The notes beneath the pieces are model-generated. The model was not told the origin of the DNA. It ran no database searches and was given only the letters and a program-made list of their open reading frames with translations. A DNA stretch of 13,735 nucleotides from Stenotrophomonas maltophilia (GTDB taxonomy: Bacteria; Pseudomonadota; Gammaproteobacteria; Xanthomonadales; Xanthomonadaceae), in NCBI GenBank assembly GCA_002387845.1, contig DGLB01000032.1, positions 1-13,735 on the forward strand, written 5' to 3'. Positions within the stretch are counted from its first letter, which is position 1, and every line of letters starts with the position of its first letter. The position numbers and the translations under genes are program-made. Below, in pieces: positions 7,701 to 13,722 of the stretch.

Positions 7701-7718
7701 TGGGGCAGTTTAGCCCCA
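7701..7718. promoter_or_regulatory. Palindrome in the kynU upstream region (possible operator)
   Basis: TGGGGC (7701-7706) and GCCCCA (7713-7718) flank a 6-base AT-richer centre (AGTTTA), 21 bases upstream of the kynU ATG on the minus strand. Read on that strand the centre is TAAACT, which could serve as a weak -10 element. The symmetry allows either a protein-binding operator or an RNA hairpin in the kynU leader. No matching second copy is seen elsewhere in the window, so the role is a guess. Confidence 0.3.
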
Positions 7719-7735
7719 GACGCCTTGATCCGGCT

Positions 7736-7835
7736 CGGGCTTGCCCGGCTGCATCGATCCGGATTTACCGTAGAGCCGGGCTTGCCCGGCTGCATCTGGC
7801 GCGGTGCCGGCAAGCGGGGCAAGGCCCCGCTCTAC
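7736..7835. repeat. SMAG (REP) cluster: decayed unit plus inverted pair
   Basis: An intact unit on the plus strand has GTAG at 7770-7773 and the stem AGCCGGGC (7774-7781) with GCCCGGCT (7784-7791). An inverted unit has the stem 7813-7820 with 7824-7831 and ends in CTAC (7832-7835), the GTAG head on the minus strand. A third, decayed copy lies at 7736-7755: it repeats the 20 bases of 7777-7796 exactly but has lost its head. The inverted pair is the typical SMAG dimer arrangement. The CTAC end overlaps the stop codon of the dioxygenase gene. Confidence 0.85.
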
Positions 7836-8347
7836 GTCGTGGCCGGCAAGGGATCCACATGGCCGCAGGCATCGCAGGTACGCAGCTCCAGGTTGGCCTG
7901 GTACGCCGCAAACACCTTCGGCAGGTCCGTCTCGATGTTCTCCAAAGTGAAGTACACCTCATGCAGCTTGTGGTTGCAGCGCTCGCAGAACCACATCACC
8001 CCGTCGCGCTCGTGCGGCAGGCGCTTGCGCTCCACCACCAGGCCGACGCCGCCGGGCGGGCGGCGCGGCGAATGCGGCACGCCGGCTGGCAGCAGGAAGA
8101 TCTCGCCGGCGCGGATCGGAATGTCGCGTACCTTTCCGTCTTCCTGCACCTTCAGGGTCATTTCCCCTTCCAGCTGGTAGAACCACTCCGGGCCTTCGTC
8201 GTAATGGAAGTCGGTGCGGCTGTTTGGCCCGCCCACCACCATGATGATGAAGTCGCCGTTCTCGATCATCTTGTTGCCAACCGGCGGCTTGAGCAGATGC
8301 CGGTTGTCTTCGATCCAGGCGTGCAGGTTGATCGGGGCGGGCAGCAT
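7832..8347 (-). CDS. nbaC: 3-hydroxyanthranilate 3,4-dioxygenase
   Basis: This non-haem iron enzyme opens the ring of 3-hydroxyanthranilate to give 2-amino-3-carboxymuconate semialdehyde, which cyclises to quinolinate, the NAD precursor. The 171-residue product is a small cupin with the iron ligands H48 and E54 in DFHYDEGPEWFYQLEGEM and H92 in AGVPHSPRRP. Two C-terminal CxxC pairs (C121/C124 and C158/C161) form the rubredoxin-like second metal site of bacterial members. The ATG at 8347 was chosen over upstream starts in the frame because AAGGA lies 7 bases before it and the protein then starts at the family's usual point. It follows the carbonic anhydrase gene after 22 bases. Its TAG stop lies within the GTAG head of the SMAG repeat. 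Confidence 0.95.
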   Translation of the reverse strand: MLPAPINLHAWIEDNRHLLKPPVGNKMIENGDFIIMVVGGPNSRTDFHYDEGPEWFYQLEGEMTLKVQEDGKVRDIPIRAGEIFLLPAGVPHSPRRPPGGVGLVVERKRLPHERDGVMWFCERCNHKLHEVYFTLENIETDLPKVFAAYQANLELRTCDACGHVDPLPATT

Positions 8348-8369
8348 GGGGCGTTCCTTGCAGAAAGGG

Positions 8370-9032
8370 TCAGTCGCGCTTGCCGCGGCGCGGTACATGC
8401 GCCAGGGCCTTCTCGTAGGCGGGTGCCAGGTCTTCCGGCGCACCGACGTCGATGCCCATTTCGCGCACGCGACCGTCCTTGAGGCTGTACACCCAGCCGT
8501 GCACCATCAGCTTCTGGCCGCGGGCCCAGGCGTCCTGCACGATGGTCGAGCGGCAGGCATTGACCACCTGCTCGATCACGTTCAGCTCGCACAGGCGCGC
8601 ATGCTTCAGGTCCGGGTCTTCGATCTCATCCAGAATGGCGGCATGCTTCTGGGCCACGTCGCTCACATGGCGCAGCCAGTTGTCGGCCAGGCCCACGCGC
8701 ACGTTGTTGAGGCTTGCATGCACGCCGCCGCAGCCGTAGTGGCCGACGATCAGGATGTGCTTGATCTTCAGCTGGTCCACCGCGTACTGGATCACGCTCA
8801 GGCAGTTCAGGTCGGTGTGCACCACCACGTTGGCGATGTTGCGGTGGACGAACACTTCACCCGGGGCCATGCCGATGATCTGGTTCGCCGGCACGCGCGA
8901 GTCCGAGCAGCCGATCCACAGGTATTCCGGGTGCTGCTGCTTGGCCAGCTGGGCGAAGAACTCCGGGTCTTCCTTCTCGATCCGGTCGGCCCAGTCGCGG
9001 TTGTTCTGCAGCAGCTTGTGGATGTCTTTCAT
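8370..9032 (-). CDS. can: Beta-class carbonic anhydrase
   Basis: The enzyme interconverts carbon dioxide and bicarbonate, supplying bicarbonate for carboxylations. The 220-residue product equals E. coli Can in length and keeps all zinc-site and catalytic residues at the same numbers: C42, D44 and R46 in GCSDSRVPANQ, and H98 and C101 in GHYGCGG. There is no signal peptide, so it is cytoplasmic. AGGAA precedes the ATG. It lies 21 bases after the FMN-binding protein gene and 22 bases before the dioxygenase gene, suggesting one transcript. A direct metabolic link to the kynurenine genes is not evident. Confidence 0.95.
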   Translation of the reverse strand: MKDIHKLLQNNRDWADRIEKEDPEFFAQLAKQQHPEYLWIGCSDSRVPANQIIGMAPGEVFVHRNIANVVVHTDLNCLSVIQYAVDQLKIKHILIVGHYGCGGVHASLNNVRVGLADNWLRHVSDVAQKHAAILDEIEDPDLKHARLCELNVIEQVVNACRSTIVQDAWARGQKLMVHGWVYSLKDGRVREMGIDVGAPEDLAPAYEKALAHVPRRGKRD

Positions 9033-9053
9033 GGGGCGGGTATTCCTGTGGTG

Positions 9054-9692
9054 TCAGCCGCCGCTGGCGGCCGGGTCGCGAACGTCGCGCATCCACTGCG
9101 CAAGCTCGCGGGAAGCGGGGGTGCCTTCGGCCTCGAGGGCAGCAATCACCGACGCCTGGTTGGCGTCGGGGTGGTTCTGGCTCAGCTTGAGCTTGATCTG
9201 CACCTGCTCGGCGCGGAAGCGGAAGCCGACAATGGCGGGCAGCAGCTGGGCCTGGCGGGTGTCGTCCGGGTCGAAGCGCCAATCGCTGCCGACCTGGGTT
9301 TCGTTATGCGTGCTGAGCCGGTCCAGCAGGTCGATCAGCCAGTTGCGATCGGTGATGGTTTCCAGCGTGCCGCGCAGTTCGGCGGCGGCGTAGTTCCAGG
9401 TCGGCACGCGGCCTTCGCTGTCCTTGTCCGGATACCAGCCTGGCGACACGTAGCCGTGCGGGCCGTGCACCAGCACCAGGGCCGGACCGCTGTGGCGCGA
9501 CTGCGGGTTGGCCTTGGCCCAGTGTCCTTCAATCACGATGCCGTCCGCATCGCGGCGGTACAGCACCGGCAGCAGGGTCACGCAGGGCAGGCCATCGGGG
9601 CCGGTGGTCACCAGTGTCACGAACGCATCGCGCGCGATCAGCCGGTCCAGCCAGATCGGGTCGCGCGTGGCGAAAGAGGACGGGGTGAACAC
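9054..9692 (-). CDS. FMN-binding negative transcriptional regulator family (PaiB-like)
   Basis: The 212-residue product matches the PaiB/FMN_bind_2 family (PF04299), related to flavin-reductase split-barrel proteins. Signatures in order are an N-terminal FTPSSFATRD, GHWAKANPQ (56-64), LVLVHGPHGYVSPGWYP (72-88), VPTWNYAAAEL (96-106) and the C-terminal IKLKLSQN (166-173). In Bacillus, PaiB was described as affecting sporulation and degradative enzyme genes; elsewhere the role is mostly unproven and no DNA-binding domain is visible here. The GTG start at 9692 is preferred because GAGG lies 5 bases upstream and the family begins at this point; an ATG far upstream in the frame would give 63 residues unlike any family member. 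The gap to the preceding stop is only 7 bases. Confidence 0.85.
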   Translation of the reverse strand: MFTPSSFATRDPIWLDRLIARDAFVTLVTTGPDGLPCVTLLPVLYRRDADGIVIEGHWAKANPQSRHSGPALVLVHGPHGYVSPGWYPDKDSEGRVPTWNYAAAELRGTLETITDRNWLIDLLDRLSTHNETQVGSDWRFDPDDTRQAQLLPAIVGFRFRAEQVQIKLKLSQNHPDANQASVIAALEAEGTPASRELAQWMRDVRDPAASGG

Positions 9693-9699
9693 GGTGGCC

Positions 9700-10014
9700 T
9701 CAGACGCTCCGGCCCAGGCTCTGCACCATGCGCCCGCGCAGGCCATCGTCGTTGGCGGCCTGCGGCGGCTGCACTTCGTGCAGCGAGAAGCCGCGCACCA
9801 GCGCGTCTTCCTCGTCCAGTCCATCAAATTCGACGAACTCGGCGTCGAACAGCTGCGCGCGGGCCGTGTCTTCGCTGTCATAGCTGAGCGTGTTGCCGTC
9901 GCTGTCCAGCACCTCGGCGGTGCCGGCCGGGCGGATGCGCAGGCGGGCCCAGATCAGCGTGTTGCCCAGGCTGGCCAGCCACCAGGAGTCGCGGTCGGCG
10001 GAAATATCGTTCAT
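9700..10014 (-). CDS. Small acidic protein of unknown function
   Basis: The product has 104 residues and I do not recognise a family. It begins MNDISADRDSWWLASLGNTL and contains an acidic middle (DSEDTARAQLFDAEFVEFDGLDEED, about 66-90, described by its D/E richness), ending in LRGRMVQSLGRSV. There is no signal peptide or membrane segment, so it is probably soluble. The ATG overlaps the stop of the upstream membrane-protein gene (ATGA, 4 bases), which supports both the start and co-translation. A longer open frame continues upstream to 10296, but that part only shadows the membrane-protein gene. Codon use is like its neighbours, so it is probably a real, lineage-restricted gene. Confidence 0.75.
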   Translation of the reverse strand: MNDISADRDSWWLASLGNTLIWARLRIRPAGTAEVLDSDGNTLSYDSEDTARAQLFDAEFVEFDGLDEEDALVRGFSLHEVQPPQAANDDGLRGRMVQSLGRSV

Positions 10015-10316
10015 GTCAGTACCAGTGAAAGCAGCCAGAGCAGGGCAGCCATGCCCAGCCCGGCCAGCAAGGTGAGCAGCGACAGCCACGCTGGCGTCGC
10101 AAGACCCGACAGCGAGCGGTCGGGGGTTTGCCGGTAATCGCGCCCCAGCAGCCAGCGCAGCGCCTGCGGCTGCAGGAACGCGCCGCTGCCGAAACGGTCG
10201 GCCAGGGCCGGGTGGCGGTCGCGGATGTGGATGAGCGTCAACGGCCAGAAGATCACGAAGGCACTGAACCCGGCGATCGCCACGCCGACGAAACACAGCG
10301 CGAAGAACAGGGTCAT
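10011..10316 (-). CDS. Small two-helix membrane protein of unknown function
   Basis: The product has 101 residues and no family I recognise. Two hydrophobic stretches are visible, about 3-29 (rich in F, V, I and A) and 74-100 (leucine-rich), joined by a polar loop with RDRHPALADRFGSG and LLGRDYRQ. This suggests an inner-membrane hairpin with a hydrophilic loop of about 45 residues. It lies 36 bases after asnS and overlaps the next small gene by 4 bases (ATGA), so the two unknown proteins are probably made together and may act together. Confidence 0.75.
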   Translation of the reverse strand: MTLFFALCFVGVAIAGFSAFVIFWPLTLIHIRDRHPALADRFGSGAFLQPQALRWLLGRDYRQTPDRSLSGLATPAWLSLLTLLAGLGMAALLWLLSLVLT

Positions 10317-10352
10317 GCAGTGGCCTCCGTGATCAGGGTGGGCGCGGCAGGG

Positions 10353-11747
10353 TCAGAACTCGGCGCTGCCCGGTGCGCGCGGGTAGGGGATGGCGTCGCG
10401 GATGTTGCCCAGCCCGCACACGTACACCACCAGGCGCTCGAAGCCGAGGCCGAAGCCGGCATGCGGCACCGAGCCGTAGCGGCGGAAGTCGCGGTACCAG
10501 CCGTAGTGCGCCGGGTCCAGGCCGAACTGCGCCATGCGCGCGTCCAGCACGTCCAGGCGCTCTTCGCGCTGGCTGCCGCCGATGATCTCACCGATGCCCG
10601 GGGCCAGCACGTCCATCGCGGCCACGGTCTTGCCGTCGTCGTTCAGGCGCATGTAGAAGGCCTTGATGTGCTCGGGGTAGTTGGTCACCACCACCGGGCG
10701 GCCGATGTGTTCTTCGGTCAGCCAGCGCTCGTGCTCGGTCTGCAGGTCCAGGCCCCATTCGACCGGGAAGTCGAACTTCTTGCCTGAGTTCTGCAGCAGC
10801 TTGACCGCCTCGGTGTAGTCGATCTGCTCGAACGGCGCGTTGATGAAGCCTTCCAGCTTGGTGATCGCGTTCTTGTCCACGCGCTCGGCCAGGAAGGCCA
10901 GGTCGTCAGCGCGCTCATCGAGCACCGCGCGGAACAGGTACTTGAGGAACTGCTCGGCCAGGCGCGCGTCTTCGGCCAGGTCGGCGAAGGCGATTTCCGG
11001 CTCGATCATCCAGAACTCGGCCAGATGGCGGGTGGTGTTGGAGTTCTCGGCGCGGAAGGTCGGGCCGAAGGTGTACACCTTGCTCAGCGCCAGGCAGTAG
11101 GCCTCGACGTTCAGCTGGCCGGACACGGTCAGGAAGGTTTCCTTGCCGAAGAAGTCACGGCTGAAGTCGACCTCGCCCTTGTCGTTGCGCGGCAGGTTAA
11201 CCATGTCCAGGGTCGACACGCGGAACATCTGCCCCGCGCCTTCGGCGTCGGAGGTGGTGATGATCGGCGTGCTGATCCAGTTGAAGCCGTTCTGGTGGAA
11301 GAACCGGTGCACGGCCTGGGCCAGGCAGTTGCGGATGCGGGTGACCGCGCCGAACAGGTTGGTGCGCGGGCGCAGGTGCGCCACTTCGCGCAGGAACTCG
11401 GCCGACATCGGGTTCGGCTGGATCGGGTAGGTCAGGGGGTCCTCGACCAGGCCGACGATCTCGATCGATTCGGCCTGGATCTCGAAGGACTGGCCCTTGC
11501 CCTGCGACTTGACCAGGGTGCCGCGGGCGATCAGCGAGCAGCCGGGGGTCAGTGCCTTGACTGCCTTGAAGTTCTCCAGCGTGTCGTTGGCCACCACCTG
11601 GATGGGGGCGAAGCACGAACCGTCGGTCACATTGACGAAGGCCAGGGCCGCAGAGCCGCGCACCGTGCGCACCCAGCCCCGTACTGTTGCCTCGCCGCCT
11701 TCCGGGATCTTCCCGGCAAGCGCATGTTCAACGCTGACCACCGTCAT
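10353..11747 (-). CDS. asnS: Asparaginyl-tRNA synthetase
   Basis: The enzyme charges tRNA-Asn with asparagine. The 464-residue product is close to E. coli AsnRS (466). It has an N-terminal OB-fold anticodon-binding domain (about 20-105, with TVRGWVRTVRGS at 21-32), then the class II catalytic core: motif 2 FRAENSNTTRHLAEFWMIEPE from 231, and motif 3 in GFGLGFERLVVYVCGLGNIRD (431-451). The ATG at 11747 has GAGGA 8 bases upstream; the same frame stays open back to 12380, but that part runs antisense through the IscA-like gene. It is the first gene of the long minus-strand run and is divergent from the IscA-like gene across about 129 bases. Confidence 0.97.
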   Translation of the reverse strand: MTVVSVEHALAGKIPEGGEATVRGWVRTVRGSAALAFVNVTDGSCFAPIQVVANDTLENFKAVKALTPGCSLIARGTLVKSQGKGQSFEIQAESIEIVGLVEDPLTYPIQPNPMSAEFLREVAHLRPRTNLFGAVTRIRNCLAQAVHRFFHQNGFNWISTPIITTSDAEGAGQMFRVSTLDMVNLPRNDKGEVDFSRDFFGKETFLTVSGQLNVEAYCLALSKVYTFGPTFRAENSNTTRHLAEFWMIEPEIAFADLAEDARLAEQFLKYLFRAVLDERADDLAFLAERVDKNAITKLEGFINAPFEQIDYTEAVKLLQNSGKKFDFPVEWGLDLQTEHERWLTEEHIGRPVVVTNYPEHIKAFYMRLNDDGKTVAAMDVLAPGIGEIIGGSQREERLDVLDARMAQFGLDPAHYGWYRDFRRYGSVPHAGFGLGFERLVVYVCGLGNIRDAIPYPRAPGSAEF

Positions 11748-11843
11748 GACTTGAATCCTCTGTTGATCGACTCGATCTCTGAACGGGAAGTTTAACGGTT
11801 GCAGCGTTCCGCTTGCGAGGCATTTCTGGCGGGGCCATGGACC

Positions 11844-11849
11844 TATAAT
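11844..11849 (+). promoter_or_regulatory. Putative -10 element for the IscA-like gene
   Basis: A perfect TATAAT lies 27 bases upstream of the ATG at 11877, in the asnS divergent intergenic region. No good -35 is seen at the usual distance (11821-11826 is CATTTC), so activity may depend on other contacts or an activator. The predicted transcript would start near 11856 with a leader of about 20 bases holding the GGAG at 11864-11867. Confidence 0.5.
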
Positions 11850-11876
11850 GAAACCCATCTGCTGGAGATGTCTGTC

Positions 11877-12215
11877 ATGGCTGTAACCCTTACCCCTGTT
11901 GCCTTGGAGCGCGTGCGCAAGTTCGTCGCCCTGACCCCGGGTGCGCTCGGCCTGCGCTTCGGCGTGACCCGCACCGGCTGCTCGGGCTGGGGCCACGTGA
12001 CCGACCTGGCCCTGGAAGAGCGCGAGGGCGACACCGTGTTCGAACAGGACGGCGTACGCATTTACGTGGACGCGGCCAGCCTGGCGCTGGTCGACGGCAC
12101 CGAGATCGGCTTCGGCAAGCAGGGCCTCAGCGAGACCTTCACGTTCAGGAACCCGAACGCCACCGCCGAGTGCGGCTGCGGCGAGAGCTTCACCACGGAA
12201 GCCGACAAGGCCTGA
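11877..12215 (+). CDS. IscA/HesB-type iron-sulfur cluster assembly protein
   Basis: A-type carriers take up and pass on iron-sulfur clusters to apoproteins. The 112-residue product has the three family cysteines at C35 (TRTGCSGWGH), C99 and C101 (ECGCGESF), the same numbering as E. coli IscA. The ATG at 11877 was preferred to ATG 11868 because GGAG (11864-11867) touches the latter and sits 9 bases from the former. The gene stands alone between asnS and the ribosomal operon rather than in an isc or suf cluster, so which of IscA, ErpA or SufA it replaces cannot be settled from the sequence. Confidence 0.9.
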   Translation: MAVTLTPVALERVRKFVALTPGALGLRFGVTRTGCSGWGHVTDLALEEREGDTVFEQDGVRIYVDAASLALVDGTEIGFGKQGLSETFTFRNPNATAECGCGESFTTEADKA

Positions 12216-12250
12216 GTCGCGTTCAGGTTGGGCCCGGGCCTTGCCCCGGC

Positions 12251-12279
12251 TTGCCTGGTGGGCGTTGCGCTGCCATAAT
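12251..12279 (+). promoter_or_regulatory. Sigma-70-type promoter for rpsF-rpsR-rplI
   Basis: TTGCCT at 12251-12256 and CATAAT at 12274-12279 are separated by exactly 17 bases, each close to the consensus. Transcription would start around 12286, leaving a leader of roughly 97 bases before rpsF. A GC-rich inverted repeat (12234-12238 with 12245-12249) abuts the -35 and has no T-run; it is a weak candidate for ending the upstream transcript. Confidence 0.65.
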
Positions 12280-12337
12280 GCGCGGCTTCCTGCCCGCTTC
12301 AGGGCGGGAACCCTTGCTCCACCGCGTTCACCTGCGG

Positions 12338-12367
12338 GGAGCTGTCCGGCCCGAAGGGGCCACATCC
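12338..12367 (+). promoter_or_regulatory. Candidate S6:S18-binding leader hairpin
   Basis: GGA (12338-12340) pairs with TCC (12365-12367), TGT (12343-12345) with ACA (12362-12364), and GGCCC (12348-12352) with GGGCC (12357-12361) around a GAAG loop. Unpaired GC and CC bulge from the 5' side, and CCG occurs at 12346-12348. Many bacteria carry an rpsF leader RNA, recognised by the S6:S18 complex, with an exposed CCG; this hairpin just upstream of the rpsF ribosome binding site (AGG at 12371-12373) fits that position. The match to the published consensus was made from memory. Confidence 0.5.
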
Positions 12368-12382
12368 GAAAGGTATACACAC

Positions 12383-12820
12383 ATGAGTCGTCATTACGAA
12401 GTCGTGTTCATGGTCCACCCGGACCAGAGCGAACAGGTCCCGGCCATGATCGAGCGCTACAAGTCGCTGATCGAAGGCGGCAACGGCACCATCCACCGTC
12501 TGGAAGACTGGGGCCGTCGTCAGCTGGCTTACCCGATCCAGAACCTGGTCAAGGCACATTACGTGCTGATGAACATCGAAGTTGACCAGGCCGTCCTGGA
12601 CGAGCTGAAGAACAGCTTCAAGTTCAACGATGCCGTGCTGCGCAACCTCGTCCTGCTCCGCGACGAGGCTGACACCGAGCAGTCGCTGATCATGAAGAGC
12701 AAGGACGAGAAGGGCGACAAGCCCGAGCGTGGCGAGCGTCGTCGTCGTGACGACGAAGAAGGCGAAGCCGCCAACACCGCTGACAACGAAGCCGGCGACG
12801 ACGCCGCTTCTGCCGCCTAA
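12383..12820 (+). CDS. rpsF: 30S ribosomal protein S6
   Basis: S6 binds 16S rRNA together with S18 in the platform of the small subunit. The 145-residue product begins MSRHYEVVFMVHPDQSEQVP and carries the conserved GNGTIHRLEDWGRRQLAYPI stretch (34-53). It is longer than E. coli S6 because of a charged, basic-then-acidic C-terminal tail (about 105-145) ending in alanines, which looks disordered. AGG lies 9 bases before the ATG at 12383. The gene is followed by rpsR after 11 bases, with no priB between them. Confidence 0.97.
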   Translation: MSRHYEVVFMVHPDQSEQVPAMIERYKSLIEGGNGTIHRLEDWGRRQLAYPIQNLVKAHYVLMNIEVDQAVLDELKNSFKFNDAVLRNLVLLRDEADTEQSLIMKSKDEKGDKPERGERRRRDDEEGEAANTADNEAGDDAASAA

Positions 12821-12831
12821 GGAGCACGCAC

Positions 12832-13062
12832 ATGTCCAAGTTCTTCCGTCGCCGCAAGTTCTGCAAGTTCACGGCTGAAGGTGTGAAGGAGATCGACTAC
12901 AAGGATCTCAACACCCTGCGCCAGTACCTGACCGAGAACGGCAAGATCGTGCCGAGCCGCGTCACCGGCACCAAGTCGAAGTACCAGCGCCAGCTGGCCA
13001 CGGCCGTCAAGCGCGCCCGTTTCCTGGCCCTGATCCCGTACACCGACAACCACGACGTCTGA
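12832..13062 (+). CDS. rpsR: 30S ribosomal protein S18
   Basis: S18 pairs with S6 on the small-subunit platform. The 76-residue product has the typical RRRKFCKF start (6-13), IDYKDLNTLRQYLTENGKIVPSRVTGT (21-47, in separate conserved blocks) and the basic KYQRQLATAVKRARFLALIPY end. GGAG (12821-12824) is 7 bases before the ATG. A 151-base stretch with two strong hairpins separates it from rplI. Confidence 0.98.
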   Translation: MSKFFRRRKFCKFTAEGVKEIDYKDLNTLRQYLTENGKIVPSRVTGTKSKYQRQLATAVKRARFLALIPYTDNHDV

Positions 13063-13063
13063 T

Positions 13064-13092
13064 GAAAGCCGGCGGCTTCGGTCGCCGCTTTC
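13064..13092 (+). promoter_or_regulatory. Intercistronic hairpin 1 between rpsR and rplI
   Basis: GAAAGC (13064-13069) pairs with GCTTTC (13087-13092) and GGCGGC (13071-13076) with GTCGCC (13081-13086), with one bulged C and a TTCG tetraloop: a 12-bp stem starting one base after the rpsR stop. No T-run follows, so it is more likely to protect or process the mRNA end than to terminate. Confidence 0.6.
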
Positions 13093-13102
13093 GTGGACCT
13101 GG

Positions 13103-13132
13103 CCGCCCGCGCTGCAGAGCGTCGGGCGGTTT
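13103..13132 (+). promoter_or_regulatory. Intercistronic hairpin 2 between rpsR and rplI (possible attenuator)
   Basis: CCGCCCG (13103-13109) pairs with CGGGCGG (13123-13129) and CGCT (13110-13113) with AGCG (13118-13121), with a GCAG loop and a bulged T. Only TTT follows (13130-13132), so termination would be partial at best. Together with hairpin 1 it could lower rplI expression relative to rpsF and rpsR. Confidence 0.5.
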
Positions 13133-13213
13133 CACGGTCTACCGTTCGGATATTCGGACAGCCATCGCTGCGGGGCCACGCCTCGCTAACGAATACATAT
13201 TTGGAGCTACACC

Positions 13214-13666
13214 ATGAAGCTGATTCTTCTCCAGAAGGTCACCAACCTCGGCGGTCTGGGCGATCTGGTCGACGTGAAGCCGGGCTACGGCCGCAACTTC
13301 CTCGTCCCGACCGGCAAGGCCGTTCCGGCCACCGCCACCAACGTTGCCGAGTTCGAAGCCAAGCGCGCCGACTACGAAGCCAAGGCCCAGTCGATCCACG
13401 CTGACGCCGAAGCCCGCAAGGCACAGCTGGAAGGCAAGAGCGTCACCATCGCCGCCAACGCGTCGACGGAAGGCAAGCTGTACGGTTCGGTTGGCCCGCG
13501 CGACATCGCCGAAGCCTTCACCAAGGCCGGCCTGCCGGTGGAAAAGAGCGAAGTGATCCTGGGCGAAGGCGCTTTCCGCAACGTGGGCGAGTACGAGGTG
13601 ACTGTTCACCTGCACGCCGACGTGGAAACCACCGTCAAGGTGGTTGTGGAAGCCGAAAAGGCCTGA
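13214..13666 (+). CDS. rplI: 50S ribosomal protein L9
   Basis: L9 binds 23S rRNA near the L1 stalk and helps keep the reading frame. The 150-residue product shows the N-terminal RNA-binding domain MKLILLQKVTNLGGLGDLV with PGYGRNFLVP (23-32), a long connecting helix rich in A, E and K (about 44-75), and the C-terminal domain with GKLYGSVGPRDIAEA (87-101). GGAG (13203-13206) lies 7 bases before the ATG. It ends the ribosomal operon and is followed by a strong terminator. Confidence 0.98.
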   Translation: MKLILLQKVTNLGGLGDLVDVKPGYGRNFLVPTGKAVPATATNVAEFEAKRADYEAKAQSIHADAEARKAQLEGKSVTIAANASTEGKLYGSVGPRDIAEAFTKAGLPVEKSEVILGEGAFRNVGEYEVTVHLHADVETTVKVVVEAEKA

Positions 13667-13694
13667 TTCCGGCCGAAAGGCTGGCGTCACCAGA

Positions 13695-13722
13695 ACGGGT
13701 GCCCGCAAGGGTGCCCGTTTTT
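13695..13722 (+). terminator. Rho-independent terminator after rplI
   Basis: ACGGGTGCCC (13695-13704) and GGGTGCCCGT (13709-13718) form a 10-bp stem with two wobble pairs around a GCAA tetraloop, followed by a run of five T (13718-13722). It lies 28 bases after the rplI stop. Confidence 0.9.

Noticed and set aside
11748..12380. N-terminal extension of asparaginyl-tRNA synthetase to 675 residues
   Set aside because: The added part is antisense to the IscA-like gene, while the ATG at 11747 has a good GAGGA and gives the normal family length.
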